DNA of 64,000 bases from Sulfurovum sp. (GTDB taxonomy: Bacteria; Campylobacterota; Campylobacteria; Campylobacterales; Sulfurovaceae), in the NCBI GenBank assembly GCA_027063305.1, contig JAMORY010000028.1:36492-100491 (forward strand), in the 5' to 3' direction. This document shows, piece after piece, positions 26,092 to 35,483 of this stretch; within the stretch, counting starts at the first letter, position 1, and every line of letters starts with the position of its first letter. Both the position numbers and the translations under genes were made by a program. Under the pieces are notes generated by a model, which saw nothing but the letters and a program-made list of their open reading frames with translations, searched no databases and was not told the origin of the DNA.

Positions 26092-27057
26092 TTGGAAACA
26101 TTGGTCATAGCAACACGTGCGAGTAATCTTGCCTTATGGCAGGCATATCATATTAAAGAGCGGATAGAGACGACCTTTCCCGATGTCAAGGTAGAGCTTA
26201 ATGAGATCACATCAAAGGGTGACAAGATATTGGACAGGCCGTTGGCACTTGTCGGTGGGAAAGGGCACTTTACCAAAGAGCTTGAAGATGAAATGCTTGC
26301 AGGTAATGCCGATATGGCGGTACATTCGCTCAAAGATGTTCCGACCTATATTCCAGAAGGCTTGGAACTGTGCGCTATTACTGAGCGTCAAGACCAGAGC
26401 GACGTCTTTCTTTCGCATACATATAAGAGCCTGAACGATCTTCCGGAGGGTGCGGTCGTAGGAACCACCTCTCTGCGCCGCCGTATGCAACTGCTTGAAA
26501 AACGTCCGGACCTGAAGGTCAAAGACCTTCGTGGAAATGTCAATACCCGTTTGCGTAAGCTTAAAGAGGGACAGTACGATGCGATCATCCTTGCCTATAT
26601 CGGTCTGTATAGACTCGATCTGCTTAAGGATATTCCCTATGTAGAGAAACTCGATTTCTTTATCCCTCCGATGGGACAGGCGGCACTGGGTATCGAGATC
26701 GTCTCTAGCAATGCGCGCATCAGAGAGATCGCAATGAGTTTGAACCATGAAGAGACATTCATCTGTACGCGTGTCGAGCGTGACTTCATCTCGGTCATCG
26801 GAGCAGGGTGTTCCGCACCCGTAGCGGTCAATGCCGTTATGGTCGAGGAGGATGGCAAGAAGAAGATCTCCGTACGTGCGATGATCGGATATCCTGATGG
26901 AACGCATATCTTGCATGAATCTTTAACCTCGCCTTTGGATGAAGCGGATATCGTTGGGAATCTCTTGGCGCAGAAGATGATCGAAAAAGGGGCGCTCGAT
27001 CTACTGGAAGAGGCGGAGAAGATCGCCTTTAAAGATGAGATGCCCGAACGTCTTTAA
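26092..27057 (+). CDS. hemC: Porphobilinogen deaminase (hydroxymethylbilane synthase)
   Basis: Joins four porphobilinogen units into hydroxymethylbilane for heme synthesis. The protein shows the opening VIATRASNLALWQA, KDVPTYIPEGL, TTSLRRRMQL and the cofactor cysteine in GAGCSAPVAV, to which dipyrromethane attaches. I prefer TTG at 26092 as start (AAGGGG five bases upstream, 321 residues, N-terminus matching the family) over GTG at 26071. It is separated from hemA/proS by a terminator, so it has its own promoter. Confidence 0.95.
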   Translation: METLVIATRASNLALWQAYHIKERIETTFPDVKVELNEITSKGDKILDRPLALVGGKGHFTKELEDEMLAGNADMAVHSLKDVPTYIPEGLELCAITERQDQSDVFLSHTYKSLNDLPEGAVVGTTSLRRRMQLLEKRPDLKVKDLRGNVNTRLRKLKEGQYDAIILAYIGLYRLDLLKDIPYVEKLDFFIPPMGQAALGIEIVSSNARIREIAMSLNHEETFICTRVERDFISVIGAGCSAPVAVNAVMVEEDGKKKISVRAMIGYPDGTHILHESLTSPLDEADIVGNLLAQKMIEKGALDLLEEAEKIAFKDEMPERL

Positions 27058-27067
27058 CTATACTTTC

Positions 27068-27098
27068 GAAGAGGCTTTAGTGACCTCTTCTGCTTTTC
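27068..27098 (+). terminator. Terminator after hemC
   Basis: GAAGAGG and CCTCTTC form a seven-pair stem with a nine-base loop, followed by TGCTTTTC. Confidence 0.75.
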
Positions 27099-27155
27099 TA
27101 TACAAAAAAACAAAAAATGTAACTAAGGTTGCATAGACTTCTCTCGTGACTCCGA

Positions 27156-27161
27156 TATAAT
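27156..27161 (+). promoter_or_regulatory. -10 box for the HdeD-like gene
   Basis: TATAAT, 38 bases before the start codon. No clear -35. Confidence 0.5.
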
Positions 27162-27199
27162 TCCCATGGTTATACATATTTTATTTAAAGGAGTCAGCA

Positions 27200-27760
27200 A
27201 TGACACTTGTCAGTCGTCTTTTTGATCAAGAGACATTAAAAAAATTCAGTACACATACGATCGTAGCAGGTTTTCTTATGCTGATCGTCGGCGTGTTGGG
27301 CATGACAGCTCCCTCATTGATGTCGATCGTGGTAGTGACGTTACTGGGATGGATGTTCATCTCCAGTGCGGTCATTCAAGGGTATATTACCTATAAGAGC
27401 TATAAAGGCTCATTCAGCGCATGGTTAAAACCGGTACTCTCCTTAATTACGGGAATGCTCTTTTTTATCTTCCCTGTAGAGGGTGTTGCCGTTGCAGCGG
27501 TAATGCTTGCAGCATACCTGATGGTAGATGCCTTTTCAAGTTTTGGTTTTGCTTTTGAGTATAAACCCAATAAAGGGTGGTGGATACATCTTATCAATGC
27601 AACGATCTCTGTGGTACTTGCCGTTTTGATCATGACAGGATGGCCTGTTAGCTCACTTTACTGGGTAGGGCTTTATGCTGCGATCAGTCTCTTCTTTGAC
27701 GGTGTAGCACTCATCTCTATGGGTGCTGCGGCAAAGAAGCTCTCTAGCGAAAAGAAGTAA
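27200..27760 (+). CDS. HdeD-family (DUF308) membrane protein
   Basis: A 186-residue inner-membrane protein with six predicted helices arranged as three hairpins, as in HdeD, an acid-stress membrane protein of enterics. Landmarks are the first helix MLIVGVLGMTAP and the repeated pattern of helix pairs ending in small polar loops. It is a single-gene unit with its own -10 box and a following hairpin. Role in acid resistance here is not established. Confidence 0.8.
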   Translation: MTLVSRLFDQETLKKFSTHTIVAGFLMLIVGVLGMTAPSLMSIVVVTLLGWMFISSAVIQGYITYKSYKGSFSAWLKPVLSLITGMLFFIFPVEGVAVAAVMLAAYLMVDAFSSFGFAFEYKPNKGWWIHLINATISVVLAVLIMTGWPVSSLYWVGLYAAISLFFDGVALISMGAAAKKLSSEKK

Positions 27761-27771
27761 ACGACCTACTA

Positions 27772-27799
27772 GAAGGGCAAAAGAAAACCTTTGCCCTTC
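27772..27799 (+). terminator. Hairpin after the HdeD-like gene
   Basis: GAAGGGCAAAAG and CTTTGCCCTTC form a strong stem. The following sequence is pyrimidine-rich but without a long T run, so termination is likely but not certain. Confidence 0.65.
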
Positions 27800-27860
27800 C
27801 CCTCTCCTATTTTACGCTTCCCTTATTGTAACAGATACGTTCTCCTTATAGACTTTTGGT

Positions 27861-27866
27861 TATAAT
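27861..27866 (+). promoter_or_regulatory. -10 box for the UbiD-family gene
   Basis: TATAAT preceded by TTTTGGT, 33 bases before the start codon. Confidence 0.55.
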
Positions 27867-27898
27867 CTTTCCTATTAAACTCTTACAAAAGGTAAGCA

Positions 27899-29722
27899 AT
27901 GGAAGATGTGATAGCATGGCTTAAGGCCAATGGTAATTTAAAGGTCATCGATGAACCGCTAGATGTAGAACTGGAGATCCCTCATGTTGCCTATATCGAG
28001 GTGAAAAAAGAGGATTCCCGTCCTATTCTCTTTACTAAACCGGTCAACAAAGCCAAGGGTATCGAGTATGATATGCCCGTATTGATGAATATCTTTGCCA
28101 ACAAAGAGATCACCCAGAAGATCTTTGGCAGACATCCCGATGAGGTAGCCGAAGGTATTGATGAACTGTTGAAGCTCAAGCCGCCCAAAGCTTTTGTCGA
28201 TAAACTCAAAATGATCCCTAAACTCTTCAAGCTTAAAAATGTCTTTCCTAAACGATTGGACTTTAAAGGGGAGTGTCAGGAGGTCGTCATTCCCAAAGAA
28301 GAGGTCGATCTGGACAAACTGCCTATTTTGAAGACATGGGAAGAGGACGGCGGGCCGTTCATTACGATGGGGCAGGTCTATACGCAGAGTCTTGACGGGA
28401 GTATGCAAAACTTGGGGATGTACCGTTTGCAGCAGTATGACAAGAACCGTTTGGGGATGCACTGGCAAATACACAAAGATGCGTCACACTTCTTCGACCA
28501 GTATCAAAGGGCCGGTAAGAAGATGCCTGTTACCGTTGCTATCGGCGGTGATCCACTCTACATTTGGTGTGGACAGGCACCGATGCCGCACGGGATGTTC
28601 GAGATGCTGCTTTACGGTTTCGTGCGCAACAAGAACGCCCAGCTTGTGAAATCTATGACGAACGATATCTACATTCCTAGAGATGTGGATATTGTCATCG
28701 AAGGTTTCGTCGATCCCCAGATGATGGAGATCGAAGGGCCGTTCGGGGACCATACGGGTTACTATACGCTCAAAGAGCCGTTCCCCGTAATGGAGGTGGA
28801 GACCGTTACGATGAAAAAAGAGCCGGTCTTTGCTGCAACGGTGGTAGGTAAACCGCCACTGGAAGATAAATACATGGGGTGGGCGACCGAGCGTGTATTC
28901 CTGCCGATGCTTAAACCGATGGCTCCGGATCTCATTGACTACAATATGCCTGAGAACGGGGTGTTCCACAACCTGATACTGGCAAAGATGAAAACCCTCT
29001 ACAAAGGACATGCCCAGCAGTTCATGCATGCATTCTGGGGTGTGGGGCAGATGAGTTTCGTCAAACATGCGATATTCGTAGGAGAAGATGCCCCTGATCT
29101 GGAAGATTTCGAAGCCTTGAGCGAACATATCCTTAATCGCCTCAGTCTCGATAAGATACTGATCACCCAAGGGATCGTCGATCATCTCGACCACTCTTCC
29201 GACGAGCAGTTCGTAGGTGGCAAGTTGGGTGTCGATGCGACAGGTGACGAGGTAAGCGAAGGGGTGGAGTCACCGCTTGACGATGCCTCACTGTTAGCGA
29301 AGATGCGAGAGATCCAACCGCGCGTCAAAGCCCTTAAACAGTATATGACCCACACGAAGAACCCGGTGTGTATCATTGCCGTAGAGAAGAAGAAGTCACA
29401 GCAAAAACTTATCAAGAAACTTGCGGTACTTAAAGCGCATATCAAAGTACTCATCATCGTCGATATGGCGAACAACGATCTGGAAGATCCTTATATGCTT
29501 GTATGGCGTACGGTCAACAATATCGATGCGACACGCGATGTGAAACTTAAGCCTTTTATTGCAATTGATGCGACCAATAAAAGTGAGGTTGACGGCTTTG
29601 AGAGAGAGTGGCCGGGCGATACTTTCTGTACCAAAGCGGTACTCGATAGCCTTCAGGAGAGGGGGTTTATCGATATTGATGAGCAATTTATCAAAAGGTT
29701 CGGCTTATTGCCGTTTAATTAA
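27899..29722 (+). CDS. ubiD: UbiD-family decarboxylase, probably of menaquinone synthesis
   Basis: A prenylated-FMN-dependent decarboxylase of 607 residues. Visible family segments are MYRLQQYDKNRLGMHWQIHKDASHF (split here: MYRLQQYDKN, then GMHWQIHKDA), the prFMN/Mn-site region PEGPF-like IEGPFGDHTGYY with its Glu and the downstream VDHLDHSSD. Campylobacterota lack ubiquinone and make menaquinone by the futalosine route, whose last decarboxylation uses a UbiD-type enzyme; that assignment is inferred from taxonomy. Single gene with its own -10 box. Confidence 0.85.
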   Translation: MEDVIAWLKANGNLKVIDEPLDVELEIPHVAYIEVKKEDSRPILFTKPVNKAKGIEYDMPVLMNIFANKEITQKIFGRHPDEVAEGIDELLKLKPPKAFVDKLKMIPKLFKLKNVFPKRLDFKGECQEVVIPKEEVDLDKLPILKTWEEDGGPFITMGQVYTQSLDGSMQNLGMYRLQQYDKNRLGMHWQIHKDASHFFDQYQRAGKKMPVTVAIGGDPLYIWCGQAPMPHGMFEMLLYGFVRNKNAQLVKSMTNDIYIPRDVDIVIEGFVDPQMMEIEGPFGDHTGYYTLKEPFPVMEVETVTMKKEPVFAATVVGKPPLEDKYMGWATERVFLPMLKPMAPDLIDYNMPENGVFHNLILAKMKTLYKGHAQQFMHAFWGVGQMSFVKHAIFVGEDAPDLEDFEALSEHILNRLSLDKILITQGIVDHLDHSSDEQFVGGKLGVDATGDEVSEGVESPLDDASLLAKMREIQPRVKALKQYMTHTKNPVCIIAVEKKKSQQKLIKKLAVLKAHIKVLIIVDMANNDLEDPYMLVWRTVNNIDATRDVKLKPFIAIDATNKSEVDGFEREWPGDTFCTKAVLDSLQERGFIDIDEQFIKRFGLLPFN

Positions 29723-29744
29723 GAGGTAACTTATCTTATTTGGC

Positions 29745-29750
29745 TATAAT
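29745..29750 (+). promoter_or_regulatory. -10 box for ahpC
   Basis: TATAAT preceded by TTTGGC, 37 bases before the start codon. Confidence 0.55.
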
Positions 29751-29786
29751 TCATAAACAATAAAAATTATTATTTAAAGGAAATAT

Positions 29787-30383
29787 ATGTTGGTAACCAA
29801 AAAAGCACCGGATTTCACAGCAACAGCAGTACTTGCAAACGGACAGATCGTTGAGGATTTCAATCTCTATCAGAACTTTGGAGAAAAAGGAACAGTCGTA
29901 TTCTTCTATCCACTAGACTTCACATTCGTATGCCCGTCTGAGATCATCGCGTTCTCTCACAGATACAACGAGTTCCAAGAGAGAGGCGTGAACGTTATCG
30001 GTGTATCCGTAGACAGCCAGTTCTCACACTTTGCATGGAGAGAGACTCCGGTAGAAAAAGGTGGTATCGGTGCGATCAATTTCCCACTCGTTGCAGACCT
30101 TACAAAGCAGATTTCAAGAGATTTCGACGTACTTCTTGACGAGTCCGTAGCGCTTAGAGGTTCGTTCCTTATCGATACTGACGGAACGGTAAGACACGCA
30201 GTCATCAATGACCTTCCACTTGGAAGAAACGTAGATGAGATGCTTAGAATGATCGATGCGATGCAGTTTACGAACGAGCACGGTGAAGTATGTCCTGCAG
30301 GTTGGCAAAAAGGTGATGAAGCAATGAAGCCTGATGCAGAGGGTGTTGCAGAGTACCTTGCAAAACACGCTGAAGAGCTCTAA
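29787..30383 (+). CDS. ahpC: Typical 2-Cys peroxiredoxin (AhpC/TsaA)
   Basis: Thiol peroxidase that reduces hydrogen peroxide, organic peroxides and peroxynitrite. The 198 residues contain the peroxidatic cysteine in DFTFVCPSEI and the resolving cysteine in GEVCPAGWQKG near the C-terminus, so it is the two-cysteine, dimeric type. No AhpF is seen, in keeping with Campylobacterota, which use thioredoxin. Codon use is strongly biased (AGA, TTC, GAC), suggesting high expression. A terminator follows and a Fur-family regulator gene is next. Confidence 0.95.
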   Translation: MLVTKKAPDFTATAVLANGQIVEDFNLYQNFGEKGTVVFFYPLDFTFVCPSEIIAFSHRYNEFQERGVNVIGVSVDSQFSHFAWRETPVEKGGIGAINFPLVADLTKQISRDFDVLLDESVALRGSFLIDTDGTVRHAVINDLPLGRNVDEMLRMIDAMQFTNEHGEVCPAGWQKGDEAMKPDAEGVAEYLAKHAEEL

Positions 30384-30390
30384 TTATAAT

Positions 30391-30419
30391 GAAAGAGAGA
30401 AAAAACCTTTCTCTCTTTC
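30391..30419 (+). terminator. Terminator after ahpC
   Basis: GAAAGAGAGAAA and TTTCTCTCTTTC form a 12-pair stem with a five-base loop, followed by TATTCTTT. Confidence 0.85.
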
Positions 30420-30494
30420 TATTCTTTAATGTATAGCTAAGTATACTACGGTATTTTTAGTTATAGAGTCTCTGATAAGAGAAAAAGGACAACA

Positions 30495-30917
30495 ATGACA
30501 GACTATGCTACACTCCTTAAGGAGAGTGACCTTAAAGCGACTTTTCAGCGCATGAATATTTTAAGTGTTATCGATGAGTACGGACATATGTCCGTTGATG
30601 ATATCTATGCGGAAGTGATTAAAGTACACCCATCTCTCTCTTTGGCAACGATCTACAAGAACATTATTTTGATGGTTGAGAAGGGTGTGGTCGTTGAGGT
30701 ACCGATCGTAGGACGTAAGTCGAAGTACGAATTGGCAAAAGCCGATCATATGCATTTGGTATGTACGGAATGTGGAATGGTCGAAGATAAGCAGTGTGTC
30801 GATGAAGCGGATGCTGTTTTTGAGAGTTTGACGCAAGAAGAGCAGTTCAAGCTCAATAAGCGTCAGGTGAACCTATACGGTATCTGTGCCTCATGTCAAA
30901 CACAAAAAGCATCGTAA
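30495..30917 (+). CDS. Fur-family regulator, probably PerR-like
   Basis: A 140-residue DNA-binding metalloregulator. An N-terminal winged helix (DLKATFQRMNILSVI, then SLATIYKNI) precedes the dimerisation domain with HLVCTECG and the C-terminal CASC pair: two CxxC motifs that bind structural zinc. Position next to ahpC suggests peroxide sensing; Fur or Zur function cannot be excluded. Its last 25 bases overlap the following lipoprotein gene. Confidence 0.85.
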   Translation: MTDYATLLKESDLKATFQRMNILSVIDEYGHMSVDDIYAEVIKVHPSLSLATIYKNIILMVEKGVVVEVPIVGRKSKYELAKADHMHLVCTECGMVEDKQCVDEADAVFESLTQEEQFKLNKRQVNLYGICASCQTQKAS

Positions 30918-31339
30918 AGAACCGACTCTCTTTACGATCGATCTTCTTTCTTCTACTCTCCACCCTTTTTACCGGATGTGATGACGGATCGTTGGTTACC
31001 ATCTATGACCGTTCTATTCTCAACACCCCCATCTCCTGTATGCGACTTGTCGTCACCCCACCCGATCAAAAGATAGAAGAGACAATGCAACACTACTACC
31101 GTTTCGATCCGACATGCCCTCTACAGCTTACGATCACCTATAAAAACGGTATAACCTGCAACAGCACCTTTAATGTGCAGACAAAGGCAGTGAACGGTTT
31201 CCCCAGTAGTTATTTGAATATGGAGCTACGAGAAGGTTTCTCTTTAAAATACAGTTACTATATCGATCTGGATGAGAATGTTACGGCTAAGGATCTTGAA
31301 AAGGGATTTGAACGGATGAAAGAGGATATCCGTTTTTAG
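30893..31339 (+). CDS. Small predicted lipoprotein
   Basis: Unrecognised 148-residue protein. A basic N-terminus (SIVKNRLSLR) and hydrophobic stretch end in F-T-G-C29, a slightly unusual lipobox. The mature part has two further cysteines (PISCMRLVV, TCPLQLT, ITCNSTF) that could pair as disulfides, matching the thiol-oxidoreductase function elsewhere in this genome. It overlaps the regulator gene by 25 bases and ends at a bidirectional hairpin. Confidence 0.6.
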   Translation: MSNTKSIVKNRLSLRSIFFLLLSTLFTGCDDGSLVTIYDRSILNTPISCMRLVVTPPDQKIEETMQHYYRFDPTCPLQLTITYKNGITCNSTFNVQTKAVNGFPSSYLNMELREGFSLKYSYYIDLDENVTAKDLEKGFERMKEDIRF

Positions 31340-31344
31340 AAAGA

Positions 31345-31366
31345 GCAGGTTTTCTATTTAACCTGC
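31345..31366. terminator. Bidirectional hairpin between convergent genes
   Basis: GCAGGTT and AACCTGC form a seven-pair stem between the lipoprotein gene and the PLP-protein gene, with T-rich flanks on the minus side. Confidence 0.6.
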
Positions 31367-31383
31367 CTTATGATAGGGGATTG

Positions 31384-32073
31384 TCAAGACTCTTTAAAGA
31401 GTGCAGAGCCTATACGTACAAGGTTAGAACCGCACTTGATCGCCAGTTCGTAATCACCGCTCATACCCATAGAACAGATAGTCGCGCCTTCTCTCTCTAA
31501 GTTTTCAAATATTCTGTGTGTAGTTTCAAAGCTCTCTTGGATGATCTTGGTATCGTCCGTATGGGCACCGATGGTCATTACCCCTTTAAGCCGGATGTTC
31601 TCAAAACGCTCTTGTATCTCTAGGTAATTCTCTTGTGCCGCGTCCGGAGCGACCCCGGCTTTGCTCTCTTCTTGTGCCGCATTGATCTGGAGTAGACATG
31701 ACATCGTACGCCCTTTGGCTGAGAGTTTCTTATTAAGCTCTTCGGCCAGTTCGATGCTATCGAGAGAGTGCATCAATGCAGGGCTGAGGTCGATGAGGTT
31801 GTTGATCTTGTTCTTTTGAAGTCTGCCGATCATATGCCACTCAAGCGGCAGCACTTCCAGTTCTCTCATACGATCACGAAGCTGCTGAACCTGATTTTCC
31901 CCGAATGCACGTTGTCCCAGTTCGTAAAGTGTAGCGATATTCTCCACTTCAGTATACTTGGCAACCGTCACAAGCTTGACAATATGGTGTTCACTCACAG
32001 AAATACGCGCCGCTTCAATGTTCCAGATCACTTCATCAAGGTTTTTTCGTAGTTGTTCTTTATCTAGTATCAT
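31384..32073 (-). CDS. YggS/PROSC-family PLP homeostasis protein
   Basis: A 229-residue PLP-binding barrel protein that buffers pyridoxal phosphate and has no known enzymatic activity. The PLP lysine lies in LVTVAKYTEV (about residue 36). FGENQVQQLRDR, EWHMIGRLQKNK and the C-terminal MGMSGDYELAIKCGSNLVRIGSALF are family signatures. Single gene, converging on the lipoprotein gene. Confidence 0.95.
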   Translation of the reverse strand: MILDKEQLRKNLDEVIWNIEAARISVSEHHIVKLVTVAKYTEVENIATLYELGQRAFGENQVQQLRDRMRELEVLPLEWHMIGRLQKNKINNLIDLSPALMHSLDSIELAEELNKKLSAKGRTMSCLLQINAAQEESKAGVAPDAAQENYLEIQERFENIRLKGVMTIGAHTDDTKIIQESFETTHRIFENLEREGATICSMGMSGDYELAIKCGSNLVRIGSALFKES

Positions 32074-32124
32074 CTATCTCTCCGTTGGTGCTGCATAGGC
32101 TACAGTACCTTACAAAATAATTAT

Positions 32125-32240
32125 AGCTTTTCGATAGAAAAGCATACCACAATTCCTCATTCCTCATTCTTAATTCTTCACTTCTTGCGAAGCAAGGTCG
32201 GCATACCAAAATTATTCATTATTATTAATTCTTCATTTGA
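32125..32240. repeat. Hairpin repeat with heptamer tail
   Basis: Bases 32125-32148 repeat the hairpin core of 3964-3987 exactly (AGCTTTTCGATAG, then AAAAGCATACC). They are followed by 7-bp units ATTCCTC, ATTCCTC, ATTCTTA, ATTCTTC, a GCATACC remnant at about 32193, and a second heptamer-like run. The block fills the space between the PLP-protein and rseP genes. Confidence 0.75.
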
Positions 32241-32252
32241 AGTGAAGCATCA

Positions 32253-33305
32253 TCACCCCATCAGCCGATTGATATCATTGTAGAGTCCGAGTATCATCAA
32301 ACCGCCAAGCAGAACCCAGCCCGTAACGGTCATATAGTACATCACCTGTTCATTGGGCTCTTTACCGGTAACCATCTCATAGAGATTGAACATGATATGC
32401 CCGCCGTCAAGTGCTGGGATAGGAAGGAGGTTCAATACCCCTAGATTGACCGAAATGAGTGCAGTAAAGAAGAAAAGCGCCAAGATACCCGCATGGCTTG
32501 CTTGTGCAGTGACATCGACAATGGTGATGATACCGCCGAGCTTATCGGCACCAACGACACCGGTAATGAGCTTTTGCACGCTTTGGAATATAAGCATACT
32601 GGAGCGAACCGTCTCATCCCAGGCATATTCGAATCCCTCTATAAAGCCGTAGACGACCGTGGTTTGTTTGGGCATAGGGGAGATACCGATAATGCGTCTG
32701 GTGATCTTCTCTCCGAAGATATTTTGATCCTCGATCACTTTGGGCGTAAGTGTGAGGGTGCTGGTGGTACCGTTACGCTCTACGACTAGTCTAATATCAC
32801 CTTTTGCTTCGTTGATCTGTTTGCCTATCTCTTCCCAGTAGCAGATGGTATGTCCATTGATGGCAATGACCTTGTCGCCTTTTTGCAATCCCGCTTGCAT
32901 TGCAGGGGTCTCTTTGCCGACCTCTCCGACATAGGCTAAAAGTTTAGGCACACCCATATAGGCGATGGCAAGGTAGAGAAGGAACGCCATCAAAAAATTG
33001 GCAAAAGGTCCTGCAAGCAGAATGATGATGCGCTGCCACGGTTTTTTGGCATTGTAACTGTCCTCGTCGAAGCTTTTTGCCGTCGGATCGGCATCATCCT
33101 GCCCCTTCATCTTGACATAGCCTCCCAATGGAATGGCCGATAGACTCCACTCGGTCTTGCCTATCTTCTTCGTCCAGAGACGTTTCCCGAACCCGATACT
33201 GAAGACATCGACCTGTACTCCGAAAAAGCGTGCTGCGGCAAAGTGACCGAGCTCATGAAAGAAGATAAGAAAAGAGAGAACTAAAAGTGCGACTAAAATA
33301 CCCAT
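32253..33305 (-). CDS. rseP: Site-2 intramembrane metalloprotease
   Basis: Cuts anti-sigma factors or signal peptides inside the membrane. From the ATG at 33305 (AAGG six bases upstream; the protein opens MGILVALLVLSFLIFFHELGH) it has 350 residues. The H-E-L-G-H zinc motif lies in the first helix, one PDZ domain occupies about residues 110-200 (ETPAMQAGLQKGDKVIAING), and the third metal ligand is in LLPIPALDGG. The upstream 16 codons lack a ribosome site. Confidence 0.94.
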   Translation of the reverse strand: MGILVALLVLSFLIFFHELGHFAAARFFGVQVDVFSIGFGKRLWTKKIGKTEWSLSAIPLGGYVKMKGQDDADPTAKSFDEDSYNAKKPWQRIIILLAGPFANFLMAFLLYLAIAYMGVPKLLAYVGEVGKETPAMQAGLQKGDKVIAINGHTICYWEEIGKQINEAKGDIRLVVERNGTTSTLTLTPKVIEDQNIFGEKITRRIIGISPMPKQTTVVYGFIEGFEYAWDETVRSSMLIFQSVQKLITGVVGADKLGGIITIVDVTAQASHAGILALFFFTALISVNLGVLNLLPIPALDGGHIMFNLYEMVTGKEPNEQVMYYMTVTGWVLLGGLMILGLYNDINRLMG

Positions 33306-33454
33306 AATAGACCTTGTTGTGTAAAAGTTCAAAATTATATCCAAGAGTGGCAAAAAATTGATGAAGATTAAAGATTTATGGATTTTTTTTGCTAAAATAA
33401 ATCTATTGGAACGGAAGTACCTAAATTTTCAGTGATAAAAGGAGCAGGGTAACG

Positions 33455-34597
33455 ATGAAAGAGCAAGACGTAAATAAAGAGAGTGTCGTAGAAGAGGTTC
33501 AGCTACAAGCGGAAGTAGAAGTGCAAGAGAGTACGAATGCCGACGAAGCGGAAACAGCAGTCGCCAATGTAGAGGAAGCGACTACCGTTGATGCGGAAGA
33601 GCATGTTTCTGAAGAGACAGAAGGCGGACTCGATGAGGATGCTTTGGCTCAGATAGACAATATGAACAAACATGAAGCGGCCGTGTTGCTTGTAACAAAG
33701 ACTAAGCATATCGTTAATGATGCTGAGAAGCAGATGGATGCATGCCGTATGCTTCTAAGTGACGACCTACAGGCGTACGAAGATGCAAAGTCGGCACTTC
33801 ATGCAAATGCATTGGATGAGAGTCAGCAGCTGCTCGAAGAGCTTGGTTATGAAGCCGATGTTACAGAAGCGGATGCGTTCGAAGAGGAGAACAGTGTGGT
33901 GTTCGAGGCAAAAGAGGAGCGCCCTCCGTTCTATGTCAAGGATGTATCGAGTGGGAAGTTCGGAAGCTTTATTCTCTCTTTGCTTGTAGGTACGGGTACG
34001 GTAGCGGGGTTCGCGTATTATGCCGCATCTAAAACAGGTGTAACGCTCGACCCGTCCAAACTCCCTTCGGTAGATACGCTGAAGTCGCTTGCGGCATGGT
34101 ACGGAACACTGATCAACGGGAAAGAGGATCTCATGGTAGGTGGTGCACTGGTAGGCGGTGTTACCGTAGTATTGATGTGGCTGGTTTACGGTATTCGCGT
34201 ATCGGGGAAAGCGAAGCGTAATCTGGCATTTGCCAAACAGCAACTTGAAGAGGCGCAAGAGTATGCTGCCTATAAAGGGAACTGTAAAACCGAGATGGAT
34301 AAGGTCGATGCACATATGAACGATGCGATCGAGACACTCAAGAGCTATGAAGTGATCTTGACAGAGCAGAACGGTAAACTTAAAAGAGTGATCCATATCG
34401 AAGGTATCAAAGAGGTACCGTCGGAGTATCATGAGAAGTCATTGAAAGAGATGGCAGATACACAGATGCTGGTAGGAACGGTTAAAGCGTTTATGAATAC
34501 ACCGATGTCAGAAGAGGGGAAACTCTCGGGGAAAAGTACGATGTTACTTGAGAAAGCAAAGAATAAACTTCAGCAGGTCATCGATAGACTCTACTAA
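33455..34597 (+). CDS. Two-helix membrane protein with coiled-coil regions
   Basis: Unrecognised 380-residue protein. The first 70 residues are very acidic and probably disordered. A helical part follows, then a hydrophobic helix (FGSFILSLLVGTGTVAGFAYY, written here as about residues 171-191) and a second (GGALVGGVTVVLMWLVYGI, about 228-246). The C-terminal 130 residues are helical with coiled-coil potential. Both long ends would face the cytoplasm. It is a single gene; nothing around it suggests a function. Confidence 0.6.
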   Translation: MKEQDVNKESVVEEVQLQAEVEVQESTNADEAETAVANVEEATTVDAEEHVSEETEGGLDEDALAQIDNMNKHEAAVLLVTKTKHIVNDAEKQMDACRMLLSDDLQAYEDAKSALHANALDESQQLLEELGYEADVTEADAFEEENSVVFEAKEERPPFYVKDVSSGKFGSFILSLLVGTGTVAGFAYYAASKTGVTLDPSKLPSVDTLKSLAAWYGTLINGKEDLMVGGALVGGVTVVLMWLVYGIRVSGKAKRNLAFAKQQLEEAQEYAAYKGNCKTEMDKVDAHMNDAIETLKSYEVILTEQNGKLKRVIHIEGIKEVPSEYHEKSLKEMADTQMLVGTVKAFMNTPMSEEGKLSGKSTMLLEKAKNKLQQVIDRLY

Positions 34598-34749
34598 AAA
34601 CTACTTTTTTTATCAGTATGGCTTCTGTGTACTTTTCTGTACGCATGTCATGCTGTAGGTTATACAATTAAAATCTCATTATAGCTTTTTTTGAATAGTA
34701 CTTTAGACTTTTTAATAAGAGGTGAGAAGTAATAAAAGTGAGTATGAAA

Positions 34750-34772
34750 CATTCTCCCAAGAAGGGAGAATG
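34750..34772. terminator. Strong hairpin between convergent genes
   Basis: CATTCTCCC, loop AAGAA, GGGAGAATG. On the minus strand TTTCATACTC follows. It probably ends pgsA transcripts and perhaps also the two-helix protein gene. The surrounding 270 bases hold no gene. Confidence 0.6.
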
Positions 34773-34867
34773 CAGGAGATATTTTTAACAAAAATAAATG
34801 GGTTTTTGATAAAAGGATTGATTGATTTTTAATCAATTTGTCTTTTGTTACCAAATGTACCGCAGGT

Positions 34868-35431
34868 TTAGTCAAGTGCGGTGTATGTGAAGAAGTCGCG
34901 TACATACTCATAGCCTGAGTAGAGCGTAAGGGCTACAGCAAGCCATAACAACAGGGTGCCTCCCGGCCAGTGCATGAGCAGAAAACCAATAGCGATCATC
35001 TGTACGACGGTCTTGACCTTTCCCATCCATGAAGCGGAGATGTTCATCCCTTGCGATACGGCTGAAACGCGTAAGCCTGTAATGAAAAGCTCACGAGTAA
35101 GAATGAGGAAGATCGCCCATGGCGATGCCATACCCTGTATCATCAGTCCTAAAAACCCTGCAAGGGTGAGCATCTTGTCCGCTAATGGGTCAAGTATGGA
35201 GCCAAGTACCGTTACCTGATCAAAAGTTCTGGCGATGTAACCGTCAAAGAAGTCTGTTGCCGAAGCGACCACAAAGATGAAAGCGGCAAAGTAGTTGAGC
35301 CAACTAGGGTGAATGCCCTGAAAGAAGGAAGCATCCTGATTGACTAAAAAGAGGAACATTAAAGGTGCCAAAAGTAGGCGGATGAAAGCAAGGATATTGG
35401 GGATGTTAAAAATTTGGGATGATGCCTTCAT
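34868..35431 (-). CDS. pgsA: CDP-diacylglycerol-glycerol-3-phosphate 3-phosphatidyltransferase
   Basis: Makes phosphatidylglycerol phosphate, the committed step to phosphatidylglycerol, at the inner membrane. The 187 residues contain the CDP-alcohol phosphotransferase motif: DG in TDFFDGYIAR, then the spaced G and two D in GSILDPLADK. Four to five membrane helices are visible, starting NIPNILAFIRLLLAPL. Single gene between repeats. Confidence 0.93.
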   Translation of the reverse strand: MKASSQIFNIPNILAFIRLLLAPLMFLFLVNQDASFFQGIHPSWLNYFAAFIFVVASATDFFDGYIARTFDQVTVLGSILDPLADKMLTLAGFLGLMIQGMASPWAIFLILTRELFITGLRVSAVSQGMNISASWMGKVKTVVQMIAIGFLLMHWPGGTLLLWLAVALTLYSGYEYVRDFFTYTALD

Positions 35432-35483
35432 GATGTTTCCTCTTTTAAGTTAAAAGTTTGTTTGAGAAAATAGTTCTCTTTGT